Shown here piece by piece: positions 1-10,419 of a DNA stretch of 64,000 bases (the stretch's first letter is position 1; each line of letters starts with the position of its first letter). Both the position numbers and the translations under genes were made by a program. The notes beneath the pieces were generated by a model. The model worked only from the letters and a program-made list of their open reading frames with translations, was not told where the DNA came from and made no database searches. The stretch is from Oegoconia quadripuncta (Eukaryota > Arthropoda > Insecta > Lepidoptera > Autostichidae), in NCBI GenBank assembly GCA_949316235.1, contig OX438758.1, positions 13,301,731 through 13,365,730 on the forward strand, written 5' to 3'.

Positions 1-165
1 CAAATTGTATTTGTATTGGCTTATTTAAAAAGAGTAACCCCTGAGTTTCTTGCTCGTTCTTCTCTGGGGAGAGTGCCTAGTGAATGAGCGATAACTGTAT
101 GTCATGACGATTTCAAATGTTATTCTTATAACTTACGAAATAAAACATTTTTGATTTTGATTTTT
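1..165 (+). mobile_element. LINE 3' tail (family D)
   Basis: The segment runs from the window edge through gagtttcttgctcgttct to an AATAAAACATTTTTGATTTTG end. The same 3' untranslated end follows the coding fragments at 29.9-30.4 kb and, inverted, at 55.1-55.4 kb. The coding part lies off the left edge. Confidence 0.75.
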
Positions 166-167
166 AC

Positions 168-290
168 CGATAGTATTGCACTAAAAGAAAGATCGATACT
201 ATCGAAAACTATCGATACTATTGTTTTTGCTTAAACGATCGATAGACTATCGAAATTTTATCAATAGTGGATTATCGAGCGACAACACTA
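168..290. repeat. cluster of ATCGAT/TATCGATA words
   Basis: GATCGATACTATCG, a perfect TATCGATA at 210-217 and further CGATCGATAG copies lie within about 80 bp, partly as inverted repeats. TATCGATA is the DRE element bound by DREF in Drosophila promoters, but a MITE end is equally possible because no gene start is seen here. Confidence 0.4.
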
Positions 291-559
291 GTTGAAAGTA
301 AATTAAGTGGCAATTACCAATACAAGCAACATTTTGAGTTCAGTTCACCTTCCAATTAAGAATCGTCTGCCTTTGAAAAGTGCAGTATTCCAATCACGGT
401 TCGATCTTCAACGTCTGTATAGCTCCTGCAACGGACGCTGTGATCTTGCAAATTAATGTCTGCTAGTGATCTGTTGAGAAATGGTGTTCCTTCATTAATG
501 CAGTTCGGTTTTTGATAGATTTTAAATGAAAATCAAATGAAATAATATTTCTTTATTCC

Positions 560-1041
560 TTTTTTTTTAAAGCATAACGGGTTAGCACTTGACCTCAATC
601 ACACCTAAGGTTAAGTGAAGATGAGTCCCATATCTTATTTGGAGAACTGGCTATCTTATCTCTGACAACCGGAACACAACAATGCTATTAACATTGCTGT
701 TTGGCGACAGATTTACCGTCTTATTCACAAAAATTTACAAATGCTTTATAAGCCTGTTTTAGTTATAGTGTGTTATGTATGTCTCTGTCGTTCATAAGGA
801 AATGTTGTAATGACAGAAAGTGACAAAACATACTTTAACTTTTTAGTTAGAGGCTTATAAAGAGTTTGTAATTTTTTATGAATAAGAGGGTTAGATAAGA
901 AGGTGGTAGTTAGCCAGGCGGGCATTAAAAATGCCCTGCTACTAACCAAACCGAGTAGTAAATAGGGTACATATTTAGATCGAACCCGCGACCTCCGAAA
1001 CGTAAACCCAACGTTGTTTACATTGAGCCACGGAGGCGGTT
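560..1041 (-). mobile_element. SINE-A copy, interrupted
   Basis: SINE-A is a tRNA-headed element of about 330 bp. Read 5' to 3' it has a tRNA-like head with A box tggctcaatg and B box GGTTCGATCCC, then a conserved body (acttaacatcaggtgtgatt near the end) and a poly-A tail. This copy is inverted and carries a nested MITE at 716-890. Confidence 0.88.
716..890. mobile_element. Harbinger/Tourist-like MITE nested in a SINE
   Basis: The 175-bp element has imperfect terminal inverted repeats (cc[g/c]tcttattcacaaaa against ttttatgaataagaggg). Direct TTA copies at 713-715 and 891-893 flank it. Intact SINE-A copies read gatttagataag at this point, so the TTA duplication is certain. A TTA target duplication is typical of PIF/Harbinger elements. 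Confidence 0.82.
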
Positions 1042-1344
1042 TATCGTTGAGTGTCCCGTTACGTTGCTGGTTGAAATTAAGCGAGATCGATGTCTTGACA
1101 ATGACAAAAGTGTACTGAGTGCTGAGTGTAACGTATGGATGTGTTCGTTAGGTGCTTTAGGCTGTCATTTCTCAGGTTCCTTACTGACACGGTTGAAAAC
1201 TCTTTCATAGATCATTATGTCAAGAAATTTTCATTTAAATTTATACTTCCATAAAAACGTATCCAACGATGCGCCACACGCTAATGTGCGCGAAAAATTT
1301 TACATTCCTAAGTTAGATTGTGCGGGATTGCTAATTCTAAAATA

Positions 1345-1553
1345 ATAATAAATATTCTTGAATCACACGGCGTCATCTAGTTCCAAACAAAGAAGCTAGG
1401 GTTGTATTATGGATATCAGATTGTTGAATACTACACAAAAATTTTGTAAATAAGTACATATATAAATGAAAATATATTCATCATTCAAACAAATCCCCTA
1501 GCGGGATTCGAACATAGCAGTTAGGGCTTCTAACCACTACACTAAACAACTCG
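1345..1553 (-). mobile_element. SINE-B copy
   Basis: SINE-B begins with tgtttggtgtagtggttag (A box) and has B box GGTTCGAATCC followed by cgctaggggcata. Its body ends in aactagatggcgctgtgtgt and an ATTT-rich tail. This copy is inverted and diverged, with part of the head altered. Confidence 0.8.
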
Positions 1554-1827
1554 TTACTTATTACCAAATGACTTATGATTGTTAAGGCAACTAAATAATA
1601 GAATTGGTAATAAAGTTCGTCAGTACGTTACGTGCAGACTCAGATCATCCGGGTCACGAGTCCTCGCACTTGACTACCTTTTTATAAATATTGCTTCTTC
1701 CCAAACAAATTACACGACTTTTCCGTTATCCACGATGCTTTTCCACGAACAGTTAAACCATCTGTTTAAGAAATAGTGACGCAGTCCAGAGCAACAAACA
1801 AATTCTTTAACAAAGGCAACAAATTCT

Positions 1828-2004
1828 CTAGTACAATTTAGTAACTTCGTACTCCGGAAATTCGCGGCAGAATTCCTCGGTAAAGCCACTTGGCCCAGTG
1901 CGATTGTTCATAAGAGTCTCTCCACTCCGTTTTGTGTTCTGCGGAACAATAACAACTCTTGAAACGATGCCTTCAGCCAGTTCCAGTGGTCTCAGTTTCG
2001 TATT
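1828..2004 (-). other. unrecognised 58-codon open frame
   Basis: This minus-strand frame is open from 2004 to a TAG at 1828. It has no obvious low complexity and contains SGETLMNNRTGPSGFTEEF and EFPEYEVTKLY. It has no ATG near its 5' end, and the sequence upstream is AT-rich with a weak acceptor (atatatag) followed by a stop. It may be a fragment of a gene, a processed pseudogene or a transposon. I cannot assign it. Confidence 0.3.
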
Positions 2005-2084
2005 TTACTATATATATTATCTATAATACAAAACTACAGTTATATTGTTACGCCTATGGAGTGGAGAATGTTCGGTGTTTGACT

Positions 2085-2217
2085 ACGGGAACGAATCTTG
2101 AATGAAGAAATCCACAGCAGAACGAAAGTCGCCGATATAGCCCAGCGGAAAAGTTAATGGCAGTGGACAGGGTACATTGTCAGTGGGATTGTTGGCCGTT
2201 AGTGTATTAAAGTTTTA
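2085..2217 (+). mobile_element. RTE-type LINE fragment, left part
   Basis: Translation gives RILNEEIHSRTKVADIAQR, matching the conserved RIRNEE.RRRTKV.DIAQRIS region near the C-terminus of RTE/BovB reverse transcriptases. It breaks off where an antisense R1-like LINE is inserted and resumes after 2763. Confidence 0.72.
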
Positions 2218-2763
2218 GGGTATATATTATCCTCCACCTCCCATGGCCATAGCACCTCAGGGTATAATGGCCGAATCACGGGGAATGCACGACCTACTGC
2301 TCGAGGCTCTGTTCAGTCGTGCACTTCTTGATCCCCCTACACTTTCTTTAATAAAGTTTAGTCCCTTCCACTGTGCGGTTCTCCCCCTTCTGGGGCCCGA
2401 CACCACAGCACAGCTTCCTCTCCGGGCAGCTAGTGTTCACTTTAAGTACTCACTGGTCCATTGCCATTCTCTTGGCGTGCCATTGCCGACAGAAACCGTG
2501 AAAGAGCCTGAAGTTGGCCTCAGAGTCCACCAGGTCGGAGAAGTTAGCTGGTCCCACCACAGTCCTGACTAGTCCGCTCAACATATTGCGACGCTTCTGC
2601 TCGTAAAGCGGACACTCCCAGAGGACGTGATCGCGGTACTCCTCCCCTTCCCCGCACTCGCACTCGCCATCCTCCCTTAGCCGCATGTCGCGTAAGCGCC
2701 CCCTAAATGCGCCATGCCCGGTCAGCAGCAGTTTTACAGTATAAACCACGTGCAAGAGCAGAC
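2218..2763 (-). mobile_element. R1-like LINE 3' end, 5'-truncated
   Basis: The minus-strand frame, ending with the stop at 2450, contains LLTGHGAFRGRLRDM, the zinc-knuckle-like CECGEGEEYRDHVLWECPLY and a WHAKR tail, all typical of the C-terminus of insect R1-clade ORF2. About 230 bp of 3' untranslated sequence follows to 2218. The copy is truncated at its 5' end inside ORF2 and lies antisense inside an RTE fragment. Confidence 0.82.
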
Positions 2764-2915
2764 TGGGACGTCCATCCACAAAGTGGACGCATGACTTGAT
2801 AAAGGTTGCGCCATTGTTGCGGGATGCAGGTCGCTTCTAACCGGTCGCTCTGGGGAAAGCTTATGTTCGTCCTGTGGACATCCTGTCGCTGATATGATGA
2901 TGATTACAGTCACCT
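2764..2915 (+). mobile_element. RTE-type LINE fragment, right part
   Basis: It reads LGRPSTKWTHDLIKVA and a diverged ALGKAYVRPVD end, then tgatatgatgatgat. This is the C-terminal RTE motif GRPP.RWTDDL.KVAG, and it continues the fragment left of 2217. Confidence 0.75.
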
Positions 2916-4690
2916 TTAAGCATCCATAGTTTTCTTGCTGCCATTATACGCAGTGGTGGTACAGCTTTCTAATGAGAGATTCTCCTCCTACATAAATTAC
3001 ACTTGATGAAGCTATGAAGATATATCATCCAAAATTCTCAATTTATTGAGGGGATTAGCTATATTTTTTAAGATAATAGGAATCCAACTAAATGAAACTT
3101 GTAGAAAATGGTAGAGTAGCTGGCTCTGCTTAATATAAACATGTGGATAAACAGTTTTTTCTTCAATCTTCATCTCAAATTTAAAGTCACTACGTCAACA
3201 GTCTATCATCCCTAATATTGAAGCACGTCTGTCTCTCACTGGCAGAGGCTATGGGTCCACACCACACGAATACAGTGCGTATTGATGCATATATTATGAC
3301 AGTTTTGTGACCACCTGACAGTCAGTGTTATTAAGCCGCCCATGTAGTCCACACTATTCTCAATTGCAAACAATGGAGCTGTCTATTTAATCTGCTCTCT
3401 CACTCGCATGAAAATGTCACTAGTGCTATCTAAGGGCCGCGCCAAACTTCGCGACAGATTCATTCGCTAATCGAAAAATGATTAGAGAACTCCGTTACGA
3501 GTGTTCTTATCAATAATTTTTACACATTCACTTATATACTTGTATGTACGAACATACATAATATTCTCGGGAATAAACTTAATCAGCTTCTAATCTCCAA
3601 AGCAAAATAGAGTAGGACATAGTACTGTGAAAATAGCTAAGTAAACTAATCCTGTAAGCCTCAGCCACACCTGTTACTTGTCTTACAGAGGCACACAATA
3701 TGGAACTCGACCTACTAATATTCCCTAATGGTTATACATCCAGTCCTCTCAAGCTTAGCTTGATTTCCAAAAAGACTGTCGTATCTACAAATTCGTCAAT
3801 TACAATGGGAAATATATTGTTCTTCCTGTTTTCTTTTTTGGTATTGAAAACCAACGGAATTGTATGGCAAACCAAATAATTGATTGTGAACGAGCGTAAA
3901 ATTACTTAGCATTATTCACCTTGTCAAGAACATTGTCTTTCCTGTCAACTTTATTAATTAACGCTTTTAACTTTTGGGCCATGAATGGGAAATCATTTAT
4001 GTAAACACGAAACGAAAAGGGCCCAATATTGACTTGCCCCCATTTGCGTCTTTATCCTATATTCCAAATAATATGATTGAATCATGATAAGGCTGCAATA
4101 TCCATAATAGCATGATTATTATGCACAAAATAAAAGGGAAGACACTCTAGGGATTTGCGAGATTAAAGCTCTGCAAAATACTGGGTATCTGGGATTATTA
4201 CACTGTGTTCATAGCAAAGTATAGTCACCCGCCGGCATCAGATCACCAGCAAATGCTGCCTATAAATTTCGTGAAACGCTTAAAGCTTCCTCACATTCTC
4301 GTTCGCTGATCTTGCATGTTATTGCCAGTTTTTGTAGGTCTCTCACATTCATGTGTTTAATACATTCTGTGGCTTGTCTTGTAATAGCATGTGAACATGA
4401 TTTTCATTCTTTTCGCCTGCATTCATTTCCCAACGCTAATACTATCCATACGTTTCTGTTCTCATCCCTAATATATACTCAGTGTGCATACCAGCGCCAA
4501 AACTGATTAGGAGTAAAAGTGGCCATGGCTGAAATCGGTCGGAAGCATCATCATATCATATACTCAGTATGAACACAGCCTTAGGCTCTTATAGGGAAGT
4601 TTCGCTAATGAAGGAATTCTGCGGAAGGACCAACGTTTGGATGGTAAGTACTTAGTTGGGAAAGGTGAACAAGCACCTTCAGGTAACCAC
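2916..4690. other. no gene or element recognised
   Basis: The stretch is AT-rich and seemingly unique. No frame resembles a known family and I saw no long repeat. Confidence 0.5.
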
Positions 4691-4691
4691 C

Positions 4692-4987
4692 TTTTTTTAA
4701 GCACATCGGGTTAGTACTTGACATCACACCTGATGTTAACTGACGATGAGGCCGAAGCTGGAAGCGTACTGACCCCGAAACCCCATCTTATTTGGCGGAC
4801 TGTCCATCTTATCTCTGACAACCGGAACACAACAATGCTATTTACGTTGCTGTCTGGCGGCAGACTTTAGATAAGAGGGTGGTAGTCAGGCGGACTTTTA
4901 AAATACCCTACTACCATACCATATCCAACAATCCGCGACATCCGATTCGTAAACGCTATATTGTTTACATTAAGCCACGGAGGTGGT
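4692..4987 (-). mobile_element. SINE-A copy
   Basis: Inverted and near full length, with internal deletions and a diverged tRNA head. Confidence 0.85.
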
Positions 4988-5049
4988 TAAAAACCTTTGC
5001 TTAAGAAAGCTATAACGATGACACTTCCACGTCCGTGATGGCTTCCCAT

Positions 5050-5228
5050 AGAAACTTTTTAATTACCCGACTACGGCGAAGCCAAAAGGAAGTATTCACA
5101 GCGACTGTATGTTCTTTGTTCCTTTGAATGTATTGTTGTGTCCCCATATTTTCGTCAATTGTTAACCGATTTTGATGAATATTTTTTACCCGCTGCCCCA
5201 GGAAGGACGGTAATGTTTTTCAAGTGTA
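5050..5228. repeat. repeat family H, left part
   Basis: The motifs acccgactacggcgaagcc and tttttacccgctgccccagg recur in part near 8.28 and 47.97 kb. The copy is broken by the foldback element at 5229 and resumes at 6089 (acggcttgtcgg, gtgtcgttagattcgtcttg). Confidence 0.6.
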
Positions 5229-6088
5229 TACAGGGCGTCCCAAAGTTATGGGACATGAAGGGGAAGTACCTTAAATATCGTAGATAGTGAATTTTGCTCA
5301 AAGAAGACTTTATGTTATTTTTAAAAGTTAGTAATTCTGCATTCATAGATTTTCTAAAAATTATTTGCTTCGGCTGGGAATCGAACCGACTCAAATGTGA
5401 AAAAAAAAACACCCTACTTTTATGATGCCAATCGAAAGAATAGCTAAAAAATAATAACTCTGCCTAAGTAACATAGTATTTTAAAAGAAAGGAACAACGT
5501 GAAATTAATCATAAATATCTTAAAAAGTATGCATTCAAACAAACGCTGTCATAAACTGTTCCATTTTCAAATTATAAATTATTTATTTTTGTTTTTAATT
5601 TGCCTTCTGTCTAGCTTACAGAGGACGTATTGAAATACAAGTTTTATCATTTCATCTACACGTGCACTTATAATAAGGAAAACTATGTTAGTACCTATTT
5701 TATGAAGTGGGTACTTATTTACGAATAATCAATGCTATCTTTGGAATGATAATATCGCTACTTTTCGAACGTCGTCGGCAATAAATAACTTTCTTGAAAT
5801 TTGACTCAATCATTTTATGTTGTTCCTTTCTTTTAAAATACTATGTTACTTAGGCAGAGTTATTATTTTTTAGCTATTCTTTCGATTGGCATCATAAAAG
5901 TAGGGTGTTTTTTTTTTCACATTTAAGTCGGTTCGATTCCCAGCCGAAGCAAGTAATTTTTAGAAAATCTATGAATGCAGAATTACTAACTTTTAAAAAT
6001 AACATAAAGTCTTCTTTGAGCAAAATTCACTATCTACAATATTTAAGGTACTTCCCCTTCATGTCCCATAACTTTGGGACGCCCTGTA
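5229..6088. mobile_element. foldback transposon with 270-bp arms
   Basis: Two arms of equal length (5229-5498 and 5819-6088) are near-perfect inverted copies around a 320-bp unique centre. The ends are TACAGGGCGTCCCAAAG and its complement, and TA flanks both sides. Each arm holds an A10/T10 run and a sequence matching a pol III B box (ggttcgattcc). Because the arms match, both also show the same open frame (NAELLTFKNNIKSSLSKIHY), which is not evidence of a protein. The element interrupts repeat H. Confidence 0.88.
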
Positions 6089-6308
6089 TATGTATGTAGA
6101 TTTATATGCTACTTACTGTAACCTACACGGCTTGTCGGAAGTACAAGGTGTCGTTAGATTCGTCTTGATACCTGGAGTGTCATAGAATACTTTTTATGGT
6201 AAAAAATCCAACCTGGTAACGTCAATTATGTATGATTGAGGACATGTCCTAACCCGTTGTGCATATAAAAAAAAATGGCACCCGAGAAATGCAAAATATG
6301 CAATCGGG
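6089..6308. repeat. repeat family H, right part
   Basis: The segment from tgtatgtagatt through gtgtcgttagattcgtcttg to aaatgcaaaatatgcaatcggg matches 9497-9690 and continues the copy broken at 5228. Confidence 0.6.
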
Positions 6309-6641
6309 TTTTTTTTTATGCACGACGGGTTCGTACTTGACCGCAATCAGACCTGATGTTAAGTGAAGATGAGGTCGAAGGTAGAAGCGTACCGACCCGG
6401 AAACCCCAACACATTAGGAGTACTGGCTATCTTATCTCTGACAACCGGAACACAACAATGCTATTCACATTGCTGCTTGGCGGCAGATTTAGAGAAGATG
6501 GTGGTAGCTAGCTAGGCGGACATTTAATATGCCCTACCACCAACCAAACCGAGTACTTAAACGTGTACCCCGCTGAGGATCGAACCCGCTACCTCCGAAT
6601 CGTAAACCCAATGTTGTTTATATTGAGCCACGGAGGCGGTT
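6309..6641 (-). mobile_element. SINE-A copy, full length
   Basis: Inverted, with the poly-A tail (as T) at 6309-6318 and the tRNA head ending ggaggcggt at 6640. Confidence 0.9.
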
Positions 6642-7191
6642 TTTTGGTTTTAAAACTTATACTTTTCATTACCAGTTATGTTAAATATTTCTTTGTATTT
6701 CATTTTGTGTGCAATAAAGGATTTACTAATATTATTATACATATATATATCTTGCCAGAATTTAACTATGGCATTATTAAATTTTCACTCAAATACCCCA
6801 GCTGACTGATCTCATAAACCTCTTTTGTTTTCATAATAATTTATTCAAAGCTGCTAACCGATTACCGTAGACTTACTCACGTGTTTTCAATTTTCCATTT
6901 TCCAAAGGAGAAAATGTAAATCTAGCGTGATGTTTTTTATAAAATTGAGACCAAACTCGAAATATGAACTTTATCTCATAAATTTATAATGATCTCTGTC
7001 TTATTGCCAGAAGCTTGTTCTGCTTCCGGCAGTGTTAAATAGATTGATGATATTGTGAAGACTTGCGATAGGCTATTGTTACTGAAAAGAAAATAGGAGT
7101 AATTCAATTAATAATATATTAAATAATAATCGTCATCGTACCACAAAATCCTCAACAACCATCTTGTCTGAAGCTTACGATTGCTTAAGAA
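6642..7191. other. no gene or element recognised
   Basis: AT-rich sequence; nothing supported. Confidence 0.5.
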
Positions 7192-7487
7192 GGTTTACGA
7201 TTGGGAGGTCGCGGGTTCGATCCCCAGCGGGGTACATGATTAAGTACTCGGTTTGGTTGGTGGTAGGGCATTTTAAATGTCCGCCTGGCTAGCTACCACC
7301 ATCTTATCTAAATCTGCCGCCAAGCAGCAATGTTAATAGCATTGTTGTTTTCCGGTTGTCAGAGATAAGATGCCCCCCAAATGTGTTGGGGTTTCTGGGT
7401 CAGTACGCTTCCACCTTCGACCTCATCTTCACTTAACATCAGGTGTGATTGAGGTCAAGTACCAACCCGTTGTGCGTAAAAAAAAAA
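7192..7487 (+). mobile_element. SINE-A copy
   Basis: Forward copy that starts inside the tRNA head, after the A box, and ends in ten A residues. Confidence 0.88.
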
Positions 7488-7984
7488 GAGCTGTGTGATG
7501 CTTGAGACTATAGAGTGCAGGGTTTTCAAGGCGTCCACTCAACTCATTAATAATCTGTGCCATAATCCTTCAATGAATCATGAAATTTAAACAGTTGAAA
7601 TTGTTTGTTTTACTTTTATTTAATCATATCCCTGCCCTGCCCTAGATGGGGTGGGCACCTCGGTTCCTCTTCCCCTGTCTCACCCCTGTCTGTGACCGGC
7701 CATGAGAAATTATAATTCATAGCTAGCCCAAGAGAGGTGGAACCAGGTGAACCATGCATAGCAACGTATTTTGGCCTCATGTCTCCCATAATACAACCTA
7801 AGGCAACCTTTAGTATAAATTGTAATAGATAGATAAGCATTTATTTGCATTCATGTACACACACATAACAAATTTTACATGAAAAATACAACTTAAACGA
7901 TAAAACACAAGTACAGAAACAACAAATATTATGTGTGTGCCGCAGTATACAAAAAAGCTACAGTCACATCACTAAATCCATACA
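7488..7984. other. no gene; possible LINE 3' debris
   Basis: A GC-richer patch at 7625-7810 is open on the minus strand (CPPHLGQGRD) and is followed by an aataagcatttattt-type end like those of LINE tails elsewhere in the window. The assignment is weak. Confidence 0.3.
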
Positions 7985-8075
7985 CTCAGTGCATATAGGG
8001 ATATAGGCCTTCCCTCGTATATGAGGGAGTAGCCATAGTCCACCACGCTGGCCCAATGCGGGTTGGGGACTTCAC
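7985..8075 (-). mobile_element. SINE-C 3' fragment
   Basis: SINE-C has the head ggctcagcggttaagacgcgg, B box GGTTCGATTCC, body cccaacccgcattgggcc and tail tgcagtgggatgtttacggg plus (GAT)n. Only the end part is present here, inverted. Confidence 0.75.
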
Positions 8076-8277
8076 AACAACATAACACTAAATTGTAAAT
8101 GGGAGGAGAATATTGTATTGTATGCTCCGGGACTCAAACTGAGAACCTATCACAACAGTTTTCATTATCGTCGATCGAGTTGGTCTCCAGAGCACGCCAT
8201 TCTAATTTATTAGGCACAGAGGAGTCGACTATCAAACCAATGCATAACAACGGTTCCGCATAGTATTACATAATATT

Positions 8278-8345
8278 ATTTTTATTACCCCACTGCCCAA
8301 GGAAGGAAGGTAACGTTTTTCGAGTGTATGTATGTACTTACTTGT
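8278..8345. repeat. repeat family H fragment
   Basis: ttaccccactgcccaaggaagg and the gtttttcgagtgtatg end match 5186-5226. Confidence 0.6.
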
Positions 8346-8524
8346 TGTAATAAAAATATATTCGGTTCTTAAAGTTCGAATTGCAACACTTCGAATTTCA
8401 ATATTTAATTCTAATGTTAGTATCACCGCATACAGTCGAAAATTCAGACTCACAACCGCATTTCATAAAGTTTTCGAATCTGAAATTTTTGACATTGGTT
8501 CACCACTGATTAGTATATTGATTA

Positions 8525-8791
8525 TACAGGGTGTAACGGTTAAGTGTAGTCATATTTTAAGGGCTTGTTCTACCCATCAATACGAACAACTTTTACTATG
8601 GGGGCAACTTCGAAATCGCGAAAAAAAAATCAGCTGTTTCATACATTGCATCGGGAGGTTATTGAAATTTTCTATGGAACAGCTGATTTTTTTTTCGCGA
8701 TTTCGAAGTTGCCCCCATAGTAAAAGTTGTTCGTATTGATGGGTAGAACAAGCCCTTAAAATATGACTACACTTAACCGTTACACGGTGTA
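8525..8791. mobile_element. foldback MITE with 114-bp arms
   Basis: The arms at 8525-8638 and 8678-8791 are inverted copies with only small differences near the tips, around a 39-nt centre. The ends are TACAGGGTGTAACGG and CCGTTACACGGTGTA, and TA flanks both sides. Terminus and target match the larger foldback at 5229. Reading frames on both strands across it are the same palindrome read twice. Confidence 0.92.
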
Positions 8792-8939
8792 TACATAAGT
8801 ATTTTTTTTTCATTGTTTGGTAAACTTACAGCATGAATATAAATAGTATTATAATAGCGGTAGCTTATAGTATTTAAAAAAATATATAAGAGAGTAATGT
8901 TAATGATAAAACTTCCTATATTAATTATATTGGTATAAT

Positions 8940-9205
8940 AATTGTATTGGTTTGTTGCATACATTTTTCAGTAAGTGGTACTGGCAGAATAACCAGCACT
9001 GTGGTATGGACCACTATCTGTGCTGCAGCATATGCTGAGTCAGAGCCCTTTCAGTGCACAGTAGGTACAGCCCATCGCTGGGAAAATCTTGTATGGTGTG
9101 CGTCAGTATATTATGCTTTCATTTATTTATGTATTCTATTTGTTGATTACATAGGGTTTATTGTTGTTCTTCTATTTTCGTTGTATGTACTGTGCAGTAA
9201 ATAAA
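8940..9205 (+). repeat. unassigned repeat-like open segment
   Basis: A frame open from about 8947 to 9204 ends in a hydrophobic stretch (YYAFIYLCILFVDYIGFIVV) followed by aataaatgtttttatctatct. The ending resembles a LINE 3' end but no family motif is seen. Confidence 0.3.
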
Positions 9206-9227
9206 TGTTTTTATCTATCTATCTTAT

Positions 9228-9500
9228 TGACGACCTGTTTGATGTAGTGGTTAGCAACTCTGACCACTATACCAAAAGATTGCGGGTTCGAATCCCGCTA
9301 GGGGCATATGTTTGTGTGATGAATACGGACCCGAGTTATGGATGTTTTCATTTATAATAAGTATTTATTTACAAAAAATATAGGTATTTATGTAGTATAT
9401 CAACCATCTGGTATCCACAACACAAGCCTATAGTTGCTTACTGTGGAACTAGATGGCGCTGGGTGTATGTCTAAGGATATTTATTTATTTATTTATTTAT
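9228..9500 (+). mobile_element. SINE-B copy, full length
   Basis: Forward copy from cgacctgtttgatgtagtgg to the (ATTT)n tail. Confidence 0.88.
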
Positions 9501-9690
9501 ATCTATCTATGTAGATTTCTATATATTGCTCCTGTAACCTAAACGGCTTGATCGATTTCGAAGTGCATGGTGTCGTTAGATTCGTCTTGATCCCTGGATT
9601 GTGATAGTATACATTTTATAACTAAATATCCAACCTGGCGCTTCGTGAAATGCAAAATAAGCTGTCGGGTTTTTTGGTTTTTAACAGATA
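9501..9690. repeat. repeat family H, end part
   Basis: tgtaacctaaacggcttg, gtgtcgttagattcgtcttg and aaatgcaaaataagctgtcgg match 6110-6308. Confidence 0.6.
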
Positions 9691-9889
9691 TTGTTATTAC
9701 TACGGAATATGAAAGGTCTAGAACCAGACCAAGTTTGAGCCTATAATTGTACAACATGAAAAGAATGAAAATGCAAAACGATACAATGCGTAAGTGGTTA
9801 CAAAGGAGACAGAAAGATTTCATCCAGTTAGCCAGAGTAGCCGTATGGACAAATTTAATAAGGCGTGGTAGACTTACACAGAGCATATG

Positions 9890-10140
9890 TATCATCATAT
9901 CAGCCACAAGACATCCGTTGCTAAACATAGGCCTTCCGCAGAGATCGGTTCTTCGAGCTACGAGTACCTATGTGCCAATGTTGGTGTCAGTCGAGTCTCT
10001 TAATTCCTGATTCGATTTCGTAATGAAACGCCGAGTATCACCCTCGCCATAGCTCGTTACATGACCTTGAGTTTTCAAGGCCCGCAGTAAGAGACCACAT
10101 TTCAGTGCCATAAGTCAATGCTGGTAACACACATTTTAAA
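9890..10140 (-). mobile_element. RTE-type LINE fragment
   Basis: The minus strand reads CVLPALTYGTEMWSLTAGL, then frameshifted RAMARVILGVSLRNR, and ends LCGRPMFSNGCLVADMM. These are RTE C-terminal motifs. The fragment is degraded. Confidence 0.65.
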
Positions 10141-10419
10141 ATAAAGGTGAAATAAAACTTGATAAAATATTATTTCTTTGTTTCGTTTCGATTTTTATAT
10201 TATTACTTGCTATGATCGAGGCCATAACAACAAGTTTACTGTAGATTTTTTGACTGGTAAATTTTATAAGCGCTGAAGAATGCAGACCCTTTTGACAGAC
10301 GGACGGACAAACGAACGGTACGGTTGGGTACGGGACCCTAACAAACATTATAACTGTATGTATATTTACAACCTTACACACCCCTAAAACTCACACAGGC
10401 ACGTCACTGCACTCCCAGG

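Noticed and set aside
2243..2572. plus-strand frame of 109 codons
   Set aside because: It is the antisense shadow of the R1-like LINE end.
5155..6099. paired frames starting MFFFSHLSRFDSQPKQ
   Set aside because: They are the two arms of the foldback element, with low-complexity starts. No evidence of translation.
8332..8813. open frames on both strands with near-identical peptides
   Set aside because: They read the same foldback palindrome twice and have no domain.
9231..9310. tRNA-like sequence with A and B boxes
   Set aside because: It is the head of SINE-B. Equivalent heads recur with the same downstream body, so it is not a tRNA gene. The same applies to SINE-A and SINE-C heads.
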